Source: Arcuatula senhousia (lineage: Eukaryota > Mollusca > Bivalvia > Mytilida > Mytilidae). Taken from it: DNA of 64,000 nt. How positions within the stretch are numbered: the stretch's first letter is position 1; each line of letters starts with the position of its first letter. Below are positions 53,601 to 63,283 of the stretch, piece after piece. The notes below the pieces were generated by a model. It saw nothing but the letters and a program-made list of their open reading frames with translations. It was not told where the DNA came from and did not search any database. The translations under genes were made by a program, and so were the position numbers. The DNA lies in NCBI GenBank assembly GCA_963971305.1, contig OZ020317.1, positions 10,558,001 to 10,622,000 of the forward strand, given 5' to 3'.

Positions 53601-56600
53601 GTCCAGAGAACTTGAAGATCTCAATGTTCCTCACATAGCACAGATATTTCAGAATAAATGGTGGGTTAATCTAGGTTTTATGGCACCAAACGTGACAATC
53701 CCTCTTCCACTGCCATCATAGGGTCCCGAAATGACACAGTTGTGAGACATAATCATGATACTGTGGTTTCATTATTATTCGTGGGATTCTTATTTTCGTG
53801 GTTTTCGTGGATGGTGTTGACCCACAAAATTTGATACCCCACGAAAAGGAAATTTTACATTGATCTTCATGCTGCCAACTTCAGAACCACTAATTTAAGA
53901 TTCAACGAAATTGTCCTTTTTCACTAAACCACGAAAATTGGTACCCACGAAAATAAATGAATCCACAGTAATATTAATACAAGGAGGCCTAACCGTTTAT
54001 CGAGAAATATGGTCCGTTAAAAGGTGTTTCACGGTTTTTGTGGTCCGTTAAAGTCGCCGTGACAGTCCGTTAACCAGGTATAATCGAGAAAAAACACTGA
54101 AGGTCAGTAATTAATTTGTTATATCATAATTAATACGCATTTTAGATTTATAAAAATTACATCTGTCAAAATGAAAATGAATGACTGTTCGATACGATTT
54201 GCATTTGTGTAAAAATAGTTCTATAAAACTTCATAAAATGAAAAGGCGTGTGGCTCCTTAGTATTTTAAAGGTCGAAAATGTAAACATGTTTACCTCATT
54301 TTTATCAATTTCTCTTTTTATATAACAAAACATATTTTTTGGTTGATATCCATAGAAAGTACTATAATGTATCAACATTCTGTTTAATTTTCAATGCTCT
54401 GTGTTATATAATAATTTTGTAATAAGGGAAAAGTAATAAAATATGGTCCGTTAAGGGCTGATGACATATTATTTTGTCCGATAAGTTGGTCCGTTAAGTG
54501 CCTGTGACAAAATATTATGTCCTTTAAATAGCATAAATAGATAGAAGATTAGAATAGTTTTGTTTGATATGACATATCATAATTTTACTATAAGGACTGA
54601 ACGCTAGTATACAGAAGAAAAGACAAAATTCATGTGGATTTATCGAAACTAAAATACATATGTCCGTCGCTACTATTGTGTATCATTAATTAATATTTGT
54701 GTTGAAATTAATGCTTTATAGCTCAGATGCTCTATCTGTTGACCAAAATAATGAACTGCTCATTAAGGAACAAGACTTTGTATTAAGAGGTAAACGCTTT
54801 ATTGATCAGTAATTTAAAGCATTTCAATATGTACATATCCCAATTAGCAAGGTTTACCCTTTATCTATTTTTTTTCAATATCTCTCCTGTCGCTTTTTAT
54901 ATTTTTTTCATAAATAAATGTAACACTATATTATTCTATTTGTATAATTTATGTAAGTATTTCCAAATAAAATACATTTAAATAAAATTAATAATTGTGT
55001 TCAGATTTATTTCTTTTGCCACTAACTCGTGTAAATATTTTTGGCATTTATATTATATTAAAAATAATACAATAATTCTGGGAAACCAATCATTACAATC
55101 TTCTGACAAAGATATCATCGATTTTGCCAATTTTAATAATTGGGATTCGCTATACTAAGGTTTATTTCCATCAGACCTGCATTTTCAAAATGTGAGACAC
55201 GCATCATTAACGGACTTAAAACGTGTCACGTGCCTCTTAACGGACCATGTTTCTCAAAGTAATACCAATTTTGGCATTTTTTACCCAATTTTAATATTTT
55301 GGTCCAGAAAATCCTTCTCTTATGATTTTATTGTGCAAGTAGCACAATACTTACTACAAAAAAATGTTTCAATGACGAAAATAACGTATTTTAATGCATT
55401 TTTCGTCATTATAAGGACACATTTTGGCAGAGGGTAGGTCTCCGCCTTTTTGTTTAGCGAAGAAGTGTCAAATCAAATCAAAATGGTTTTTGCGGGAAGT
55501 TTTTCGTGAATAAAAACCATTTGGACACATCTATCACAAGTTTCACTTATTTACTATATTTTAGCCTCAGAGTTAATTTCGCAAAAATAAATGATTTTTT
55601 TTTCATAAAACGACTTAACGGACTGCCTCATGAAACATATAACGGACAAAACCGTAATGTTAACCTATGGTAGAAACGCGTAACGGACAAAATGCCTCGA
55701 TAAACGGTTAGGCCTCCTTGTAATAGTAAGCTAGGTAATTATCTCAGTATCACAAACAAAGTGATTAAAACAATCACGAATCATTTAAATTATAATCGTT
55801 CAAACATACATATACATGAGATACATTTATAATATGGATTAATGTGAAAATGCATTGTAATTTCTATTTACAGGCTAATGAGTTAGTTGTGGGAAGTGTT
55901 GAAGGTGATTTGCATATTTTTAGGGGAAATAACTCATCACCATGGAGAAAGTGTTCAGATTTAGGCATGGTATGATTATTTTGAAATCTAAAGTTAATAG
56001 ATGTCATGGATGTGGAATAAACTGAACATAAAAAGAACCTACACATCCTACATGTATAAATGGTGAATTTAAAACATCTGCAAACAAAAATGTCTTCATC
56101 TTGAATCTTCAATGTGATGGCTGCTTGCTGTTTTGCTGCTTTTGCACACATTTACATAGACAGTAAGGTTTTTAAAATCTAAAAATTAAGTTATGCTTAA
56201 AAAAAGGGTTTTTTTCTACTTCATATTGATGTGCATATACTGCATACATGGCATATGTCTAATTTTATGAGGAAAAAAATTAATGAGATTAATTTTAAGA
56301 TGTCATAGAAAAACACAAAAAGCAGGTACAAAATTAAGTAGTTTCTTTTAACATAAATGTAACGGCATCAATTAAAAAAAAAGGTAATAATGTTTTAAAA
56401 TATGTGTTTTATCCCTGTTTCAGTTGACTTGTATTGGCATTGGCGATGTACACAACAAAGGAAAAGTAAGTTTTTAAACTTTATTCAAATATTTTCACAA
56501 TTATTTAGAGCTTATTTAGTCTGTAGAACTAACATATAAAAGATAGTATAGTCTAACAGTTTTCTCTGCAACTACTTGAAATCTGGTACTGTATAAGCAT

Positions 56601-59600
56601 GTATATTCGTGGGGGTAAAATTTTGTGGTTTAGAGCACAAAACTGAATTGGTGGGGAAAAATTTTCATGAATTTTAATTCTAACAGCACTCTTTAACTAG
56701 ATATCTCAAATTCATGGTGATTTTATTTTGTGGCTTTTCCTTATTCACAAAATAAACCAAATTAGACCCCCCCACCAATATTTCTGCTTCTACAGTATAC
56801 AATTTCAGTATTGACTTCTCATACATGTATTGCCAGAACTAACTTAAGAGATGTCTCTATTAAAATGTACATGTACTTCCTAATTAAAGACTGAATTTAA
56901 GTGGTTGAAATTTTCATCAACTTTAAATTCCATTGGCTTGATATTTAAAATGCAATATTAATATATTCAAACTTCCTGTTTACAGACATTGAATTTCCAT
57001 TTAAGTAGTCATGCTACATGTGCTATGGTTGAAAATTTTCGTCAATTTTAAATTCCATTGGCTTGATATTTGATATTCAACATCAATATTTTCATCAATG
57101 TTAAATAGCACAAGTTGAGATAGAGAAGCAATGTGTGATCAGCTGTGAGTAACCAACCATGAAATGTATTGAGTCAAAAAAAGGTTGGTAAACATCTATT
57201 TTGGGTGAAGTTGGGTATACTGAGTTAGCAGTGGCTCACAGATTTCTTTTTTTTACAGAATACACTAGTAGCTCTGACTGCTGAGGGATGGTGCTACTTC
57301 TTTGAGATTAACCCTGACACAAAGAAAACTGATAAGGTAGGATTTCTGTTACAGTGTAACCTGAATTAAACAAGGAACCCTTTTGTGATGGTACAATTTG
57401 TTGATAAACATGATAAATGTTACAGGCTAGGGGGAAACATAACTAGCCCGTAGTTCAAACTTTAGATATGGGCTGACTGACAACACGTCTGCTGCCATTA
57501 CAACATTTATTCTCTCTCAATTACGTCATGTACGTCACATGTCCAAACATATACAAATGGGAAAAGGGACACAACTCTAAATTACAAAAACAATTACGAC
57601 CATACAATACAACTACATAACATAAAGGCAGAAAGGAATAGTTTTGATTTTTTTTTTCAACAAAAATTGCTGAAACATGTATCAGTTTATATGAGGTTAC
57701 AGGTCTGTCAAGTCTCACTGTGAAACTAAGGCATCTAGTCAGCAATTTGGCAGTCAATTTCTTTGATCTTTTAATTTTTTTCCTTTGATCTTTCAATTTT
57801 TTGTCAAATCCCACACAAGCAGCTCATAAAAACTTGACAGCCTTCACACTGTAGCCCTTGTTAACTGTGTATTATGAAATAACATGATCGTAAGAGCCAG
57901 GTGATTGATTCACAGATGAGGATTCAAAGTGGGGTGTGGAGGGCATGCATCTACCCTAAAACGTAATCCATTAAAAACACTTTAGAAAATTTGTACCCAC
58001 CTATTAACCTAAAATCCTAGATCCGCCCCTGGGAGCCTTTTGCTTTGTTACATGAATACTATACAACAACATGTGCTTTTGTAGACAGAAACAGAAACTG
58101 AAGAAGAGACCAAATCATCACTTAAACCATGTTATACACAGCACCTTCCTGCCAATGGAAAGTCACTGCTAATTGCTGATGTGGGTAGGTTTACTTTAGT
58201 CTTGTATTTAGAGCAGTGAGTTTTTAAATGCATAGATTGAATATTAATAACCTCTCTATCTCAAAAACATTTGCAATGATGGTCTCAAGGAACAATGCTA
58301 GTCCTTTGGAATGGACGCAAAAAAGTTGTCCTGTGTAAAGGGAGAATAATAACCTTATCTACAAGAAAATATCACCTAACAAAAATTTACAATACCTTAT
58401 AGTGTATAAAGATTGTGTAGGTTAGCCAAATACTGTGGTTTCATTATTTTTCGTGGGGTATCAATTTTAGTGTTTTCGTGGGTGGCCTTCACCCAGGAAA
58501 TTTGATATCCAACAAAAAGGAACCACAAATATAAGAATCCATGAAATGGTTCTTTTTCATCAAACCAAGAAATTTGGTACCCATGAAAATAAATGAATCA
58601 CAGTATTTCACATTTAAAGCTGTAGTTCATATTTTATATTTATAGATGGAGATGGACATAGTTCATATTTTATATTTATAGATGTAGATGGACATAGTTC
58701 ATATTTTATATTTATAGATGGAGATGGACATACGGAAGTGGTTATTGCATATTCTGACAGGGTGGTAAGATGTTTTAGATGGTCACCAGAGGGCACCACT
58801 GATCAGTTAGAAGCAGGAAGTAGGACTGGTTACCTGAGACAGATTTCTCAATGGCAGCTCAGTGGACAGGTATCTATAACATGTATAGAGACCAGATTAA
58901 TAAACTTTTTTTGCCCCTGCCTTCCCAATTCAGCTTTCCTTCTGTCTGTCGTCAAATCTGTCCGATAGTTATTTCTGAAGCACAACTTTTGATCTTGATA
59001 GAATTTTATCAAACTTGTAAACATTTAATTTCATTATGTGAAAAAAGCCTACTAATTTTTGAGTCAATAGGTCAAAGGTCATTGTCATAAGTTTTGAAAT
59101 ACTTAGAAATTTTAGACCAATATTGGGTTTCCTAAGCACGTTGATAAAATGTTTTAAACTTACACAGATTAATTGAGGCAAGGAAAAAAGGTTAATTTTG
59201 GTGTCAATTAAGGTCAAAGGGGTCAAGGTCATCTTTTTTTAACTGTGGGCCTGATAACATGCTCTTGTTAAACTTGCAGAATCAGAATCAGAATCAGAAA
59301 TTTTTATTGGAATAAAATCCAGACAATTGGATTGTTACCACAACTTATATACAAGTACATACATAAAAACAGCGCAATAATATGACAATGTTAAATTGGT
59401 GATACATAAAATTATAAGAAGGTTCACATATAGATTATATTCTGACCATTTAAATATCCGCTTGCCTCCTCCTACTTGCAAGACTACTAGTAGTGAAAAC
59501 TGATTACATTGAATACTTCTCAGACTATCCTCCATTGTGAAATTTTAAATTGCTCATCTGCAACTTGTTGCAAAGCTACATATAGGAGTCACTTTGACAC

Positions 59601-62600
59601 TATACATTGTCATACTTTGTTATCTTACATCCAGTGTCCTGCGGTGTCACAATATATTCTGTCACACCTTATGTGCAACTACATGTCACAGCCTCTTAAT
59701 ATTTGGTATGTTGCGTCCTCCTATAGTACTATCTGGTGTAAAGCGATTTTATGCCCGTAACTCATCTACTTCCTGTTAACCAAATATTTCAAGACGCAGG
59801 CGACATGTGTCTTCCATGGAAGACCACCATTCTAGTTTATGTAGGGTGTACCTTGTACACAGATTCCACATCTTGGTATCATCTATTGATATTTTGCAGA
59901 AAATTTTGAATGATACATGGTAAAGTATGTTGTTAATGAATGATAATAATATTTTTAATCTGTCATTTCAGTTTATCATTTTCTCATCGATCATTTTACT
60001 TTCAATGTAATATTATAAGTACAGTGTAAAGATCATTCTACTTTCAGTTTTTATATAACCACCAAAAATTTGTGGATGTATAATGGTATGATGCTGTAGT
60101 TGTCTTGGTCGTTGTTGTCTGTTAACTTTTAGTGTTGCCACAATAACTTTAGTTTTTTATCCAATAGCTTTTAAATTTTTTATGTTTCTTTTCATAGATT
60201 GGATCTTTGACTATAAATATCTCTGAAGAAGGAAAACCTGCCCTCCTTGTGGCCCAACCTGGTGGCACTTTTGTCAGACTTTGTTCCACGATTCCTAAAA
60301 CTGGGGAATCACCAACAGTCAATGATTCCTCGTAAGTTGGCAATTTGAAATGTTAACCACAAGCTTGCAGCTTGTCTATATATATATTAAATGCATCAGT
60401 TTCAATTATAAAACGGGATGATATTGTGCAAGAACAACTCAAAAATGTTCATTAAATACTTCTGTTTTCGTATATTTTCTGAAAGAAACAGCCCAATACA
60501 GTCAGGAACATGTGACTGGTTCTGTCATAGATAATTCAGCCAATTACAAAGCTTTTAAAAAAGAAGTTTATGCAAATTGTATTAGACATCCTGAAAGCAA
60601 TTTGCTCCTCTCATTCAACTATACAAGAAAACTTTTAAAAGATAAAATTGTCTCCCGTTTTGTGATGCACTAATTTACATGTACTTGTACAAGTTATTTG
60701 GAAGAAAATCTTTCTTTTCTTATTAAAAACGAAAGAATATGGAATATGTGCCTTAATTATCTATATCTTAATACCATGAAATTTAATTTTGTTCATGATT
60801 ATTTATATGGCGGATAGTATCACCAACCTTCACCAGACTTAGATAATTTGTTAACTTAAGCTCAACATTTGATTGTTCGAAGGAGGCAATTTTCAATGCC
60901 TATGGGCATCAGTAATTTCTAATGGACCATTGAGCAGATGGTGTAAAATTTAAAGAAAATTATCTGTCTAGTTGGAAAAATAGTGTGTAACAAGTAAAAA
61001 AAGTTCAAAGTTTTTTAAGTTTAATTGTGTAACTAAATTTTTGTTCAGAGAAAAAGTAAAATTCTGTTTGTTTTGTCTGGAAGGTTTGTTGAAGAGAGAT
61101 TGGGATCTGCCAGAATTCGTAATAGTATGATCACCACAGAGATAATTGGAGGGATCAAAAAGGGGGCCAGGGAAGGGAAACAAGAAGGAGGAACATTTTA
61201 TGCCTTGTGTACTCTAGATGGTATGTCTTGATAACAAATAAAAAATGTGAAGACACAAAATGGTTTCAGATGAAAAATTCAATGTGCATGATTTAAAACC
61301 ATCCTAAATTTTTCAATGCAAAACTTCCTCCAGAACATAACTCAAGTATCAGAATTATTAGTTTTTTTGCCTACATTTAGCTAATAAAAGTAACATTTGA
61401 TAGTTCTGTCATTATTTCTGATTATACTTGGGCAATTATTTTCGGAAGCAATGGATCCAGAAATTTTCAAACAGGAGGCAGCACAATTAAAAAAAATCTT
61501 CTAAGACCTCTTTTTTCATACATTTCTTAACAATTTGTTTCTGTCAAACGGGGAGATGTGTGCTCAATTAGCCAGTTCTATCACTGCCTTTGTACAGTAA
61601 AAGATGCATTGCAAAAAGGAAATTGGAATAACAATTTTACCTTTATGTTGTAGGTACTCTGATCTTGATAGAGAACAAGGAAATACTATGGTCATTACAG
61701 GTCGATCATCAGTTGTTTTCTTTAACGAAGTTAGATGTTACGGTAAGGCTATTGGAATTAATGTTAAACAAATCTCCAAGGACAGTAAAAACGGGCAAAT
61801 ACAAAAAATGGAGGTTCTTCTCCTAATTCAGGATAAAAGGCGAGTTCCAGACAATTCCCAAAGTGCATTCAAAGTCATGAATATTTTTAATATCCAAGGA
61901 CAGTAAAAACAGGGGCGAATCCAGAAAAAGGAGGTTTTTCTCATAAGCGGGTTCCGGTTGTTTTTTTTGGCCAACAATGTATAAGAAGAATACAGAAACC
62001 ATTACCAATTTGTTATACCCTCCTCAGCAACTTGCAATGCTTTATGAACGGATTTCCTATTTCAAACCTATGGCATAGATAAGGAAGAAGCAGCATGCTG
62101 CCACCTGAGATGTTGTATATTACCAGTCTGTTTAGCCCCCTCCCCAACTTGTGACATCCCTCTCCCCCAACAGTGATTCTTTACTTGGTCTAGGTCATAA
62201 GTTTAGAGGGGGGTGAAAAGATTATTGCAGAGCGTTTCAGCGCCTGTTTATTTTTCTAACGCCAGGGTAATGGTAAGGAAGAAGTTGTATGCTGTGGATG
62301 GGACGGACAGACCTACATTGTTAATCACACAAGGGATGTTGTACGATATCAGTTTGAAGAAAATGTAGCTGGCTTTACTGCAGGTATAATTTTCTTGTAA
62401 TGGTTGATTGTTGTTTGTTCTAATATGGCAATTTTGATTTTTTTTGTGCTTAAATCATGATTTCATTGACATCATGAAAAACACAAAACGTGGTAGGCTA
62501 GAATTGGAATAAGACCAGGCCGGCCATGGTTTGTAATCGATTTGAACATGATTCTTAGATTTAGAGCCTATTGGGAAATTTTAAAATTATCATTGTTTTA

Positions 62601-63283
62601 TTGATGTTGTGAAATTTTAAAATTAAATATTCTTCATCTCATTAATCTATTATTGAATCAATATTATATGCATTACTTCTTTTCTCTTTAACTTTCTGGG
62701 AGACAGCTGGACACAGTATAAAATGAAGTTTAAAAATGCCAATGTTAAAAGTGGTTACAGTACTGGCTGTAACTCATAAAAGTAACTCATCAAAGAACAT
62801 TGGCCAAATCAGTAGACCATGACTACAGGAGCATAAAGATGAAATGCTTTTAATAGTGATCTGTAGTTGATGCTAATGCAACTGCATACCAAAGATTAAT
62901 GGTTTACCATAACTTGTTCACATAAAACTTAAGCAAAAACTTTAACAATTGTAGTCTCTGCCGCTGCCGCAATCACCGTACCTTAGTCTCGCCTTTCGCG
63001 ACTTTCCTGGCAGACGAGACAAAAACATGCATGATAGTTAAGCAGTATGTTTTAGTGGAAATCAAAATGCATGAATTAAGAAAAATATTTTTGTTCTTTT
63101 CTATAGGTGATTATGCTGTAAACCAAAAGGACAACTCTCCATCATTTGTGTATGCCACCTTTAACAACAAAATCTATGTGTATTACAACATCAGTCTACC
63201 CAGAGTGGAGTCAACGAACCTTATAGAGGTCATGGATAAGATGGACACTACACATGAACTACTGGCTAAATTAAACATAACAG
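47596..63283 (+). CDS. ITFG2 (KICSTOR complex subunit), 11 exons, 3' end outside
   Basis: Exons: 47596-47694, 55874-55969, 56424-56465, 57259-57336, 58085-58184, 58718-58869, 60198-60331, 61084-61220, 61654-61742, 62266-62383, 63107-63283. All ten junctions are GT-AG and in phase, giving 1222 bases (407 codons); the vertebrate protein is about 450 residues, so only the C-terminus is missing. The product resembles ITFG2 throughout, with FG-GAP-like turns (CDVDNDQ near 27-33, DVDGDGH near 137-143) of a beta-propeller. In animals ITFG2 joins KPTN, KICS2 and SZT2 in KICSTOR, which brings GATOR1 to lysosomes and represses mTORC1 when amino acids are scarce. Intron 1 is 8.2 kb and full of repeats. 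Two splice borders are oddly repeated (exon 6 acceptor, exon 11 donor). Confidence 0.94.
47857..48527. repeat. Long inverted repeat (foldback), ~280-bp arms
   Basis: Arms 47857-48138 and 48249-48527 are reverse complements with roughly 85-90% agreement by eye, around a 110-base loop. Shared tracts include CTCTATCAATATTTTGTTAG, ACACAAGGGAGATACTACTT and GGCAATCGCTTGGACATG. A small extra hairpin, AAGTCCCTGTG ... CACAGGGACTT, lies at 47839-47867. Transcribed in the ITFG2 pre-mRNA it would form long dsRNA. Confidence 0.9.
48658..49625. mobile_element. 968-bp non-autonomous TIR element
   Basis: Termini CAGG...CCTG. The TIRs are about 88 bp and nearly perfect (CACAACCCCCAAATGGGGAG; GTTACCCAAATGAGTAACTA). 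TTTGT flanks both sides (48653-48657, 49626-49630) as a likely 5-bp target duplication. The inner half of each TIR repeats CAAATGAGTAACT. No transposase frame; superfamily not assigned. Confidence 0.85.
50341..53124 (+). repeat. 1395-bp tandem duplication
   Basis: 50341-51735 and 51736-53124 match base for base wherever I compared, including an identical 80-codon frame (50897 and 52292). Each copy includes GTCCGTCCTTCCGTCTGTCA. They share an end near CCAGCTATACATACA. This is either a very recent duplication or an assembly duplication. Confidence 0.95.
53759..53970. mobile_element. ~210-bp MITE, TACTGTGG ends
   Basis: Left TACTGTGGTTTCATTATTAT and right ACGAAAATAAATGAATCCAC AGTA are inverted repeats. 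The interior repeats (C)CACGAAAA/TTTTCGTGG. A relative lies at 58431-58605. Confidence 0.85.
53980..55720. mobile_element. 1.74-kb TIR element with subterminal GGTCCGTTAA repeats
   Basis: Ends CAAGGAGGCCTAACCGTTTA and its reverse complement at 55701-55720, with the match running on through TCGAG. TAATA flanks both ends (53975-53979, 55721-55725); TA alone is also possible. GGTCCGTTAA or variants occur at least ten times, in direct orientation in the left half and inverted (TTAACGGACC) in the right half, like transposase-binding subterminal repeats. No transposase frame. Confidence 0.88.
55874..55969 (+). CDS. ITFG2 exon 2
   Basis: Acceptor TTTCTATTTACAG; donor GTATGA. 32 codons, phase 0/0: [17 protein letters not shown] and [12 protein letters not shown]. 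Confidence 0.93.
56424..56465 (+). CDS. ITFG2 exon 3
   Basis: A 42-base exon, phase 0/0, between CCCTGTTTCAG and [22 protein letters not shown], second propeller turn. Confidence 0.93.
56587..56797. mobile_element. ~210-bp MITE, TACTGTA ends, in intron 3
   Basis: TACTGTATAAGCATGTATAT TCGTGGGGG at the left and CCCCCCCACCAATATTTCTG CTTCTACAGTA at the right are inverted repeats. Confidence 0.75.
57259..57336 (+). CDS. ITFG2 exon 4
   Basis: 78 bases, phase 0/0, between CTTTTTTTTACAG and [27 protein letters not shown]. Confidence 0.94.
57337..58084 (+). other. ITFG2 intron 4
   Basis: No exon or firm repeat seen; a GATCCGCCCCTGGGAGCC end similar to the 37018-37180 segment lies near 58021. The 97-codon minus-strand frame at 57521-57814 has no known features. 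Confidence 0.4.
58085..58184 (+). CDS. ITFG2 exon 5
   Basis: 100 bases, phase 0 to 1, between CTTTTGTAG and GTAGGT. An acidic linker [12 protein letters not shown], then [15 protein letters not shown]. The final G begins the Asp of the next FG-GAP turn. Confidence 0.93.
58431..58605. mobile_element. ~175-bp MITE, TACTGTGG ends, in intron 5
   Basis: TACTGTGGTTTCATTATTTT and AAATAAATGAATCACAGTA are inverted ends; same family as 53759-53970. Confidence 0.82.
58625..58732 (+). repeat. Triplicated 36-bp splice-acceptor segment
   Basis: Three near-identical 36-base units (58625, 58661, 58697) each contain TTTTATATTTATAG (acceptor) and ATGGAGATGGACATA (start of exon 6; GATGTAGATGG in unit 2). AG dinucleotides end at 58645, 58681 and 58717. 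The last is the one matching the family protein. Confidence 0.95.
58718..58869 (+). CDS. ITFG2 exon 6
   Basis: 152 bases, phase 1 to 0, donor GTATCT. It encodes [26 protein letters not shown] and a [14 protein letters not shown] end. This is the best conserved segment with the vertebrate protein. The start is ambiguous because of the repeated acceptor upstream. Confidence 0.94.
59268..59560. repeat. (AATCAG)n and possible LINE 3' end
   Basis: AGAATCAGAATCAGAATCAG followed by AAATTTTTATTGGAATAAAA resembles the tandem-repeat tail of a non-LTR element read in antisense. No ORF supports it, so this is tentative. Confidence 0.4.
59561..60197 (+). other. Rest of ITFG2 intron 6
   Basis: Unassigned; no exon seen. 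Short frames at 59509-59779 overlap each other and have no domain. Confidence 0.4.
60198..60331 (+). CDS. ITFG2 exon 7
   Basis: 134 bases, phase 0 to 2, between TTCTTTTCATAG and [37 protein letters not shown] and a variable [11 protein letters not shown] end. Confidence 0.93.
60332..61083 (+). other. ITFG2 intron 7
   Basis: Unassigned AT-rich intron without recognised repeat or exon. Confidence 0.45.
61084..61220 (+). CDS. ITFG2 exon 8
   Basis: 137 bases, phase 2 to 1, between TTTGTCTGGAAG and GTATGTC. Reads [40 protein letters not shown] and LCTLDG. Confidence 0.93.
61654..61742 (+). CDS. ITFG2 exon 9
   Basis: 89 bases, phase 1 to 0, between TTATGTTGTAG and [37 protein letters not shown] different, longer open frame overlaps here but is a shadow. 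Confidence 0.92.
61743..62265 (+). other. ITFG2 intron 9
   Basis: It contains CTCCAAGGACAGTAAAAACG and a second ATCCAAGGACAGTAAAAAC AGG copy about 120 bases later (near 61777 and 61892), i.e. a short direct duplication carrying GGAGGTT(C/T)TTCTC. Nothing else recognised. Confidence 0.55.
62266..62383 (+). CDS. ITFG2 exon 10
   Basis: 118 bases, phase 0 to 1, between TTCTAACGCCAG and [27 protein letters not shown] and [19 protein letters not shown]. Strongly conserved. Confidence 0.94.
62384..63106 (+). other. ITFG2 intron 10
   Basis: No recognisable repeat; includes a GC-richer patch near 62955-63020 (CTGCCGCTGCCGCAATCACC). Confidence 0.45.
63107..63283 (+). CDS. ITFG2 exon 11
   Basis: 177 bases, phase 1 to 1, acceptor TTTTCTATAG, donor AACAG|GTAAGG. 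It encodes [40 protein letters not shown] and [19 protein letters not shown]. The last 53 bases are the first unit of the downstream 67-bp array. Reading through this donor meets a stop within seven codons, so this donor is the one that keeps the frame. Confidence 0.92.

Larger units (their letters stand above)
47695..55873 (+). other. ITFG2 intron 1 (8.2 kb)
   Basis: It contains a foldback (47857-48527), a TIR element (48658-49625), a 1395-bp tandem duplication (50341-53124), a MITE (53759-53970) and a 1.74-kb TIR element (53980-55720). The remaining pieces, 49631-50340 and 53125-53758, carry a GTTGGGGGCATATAG repeat pair (49646, 49710) and otherwise nothing I recognise. Confidence 0.75.
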
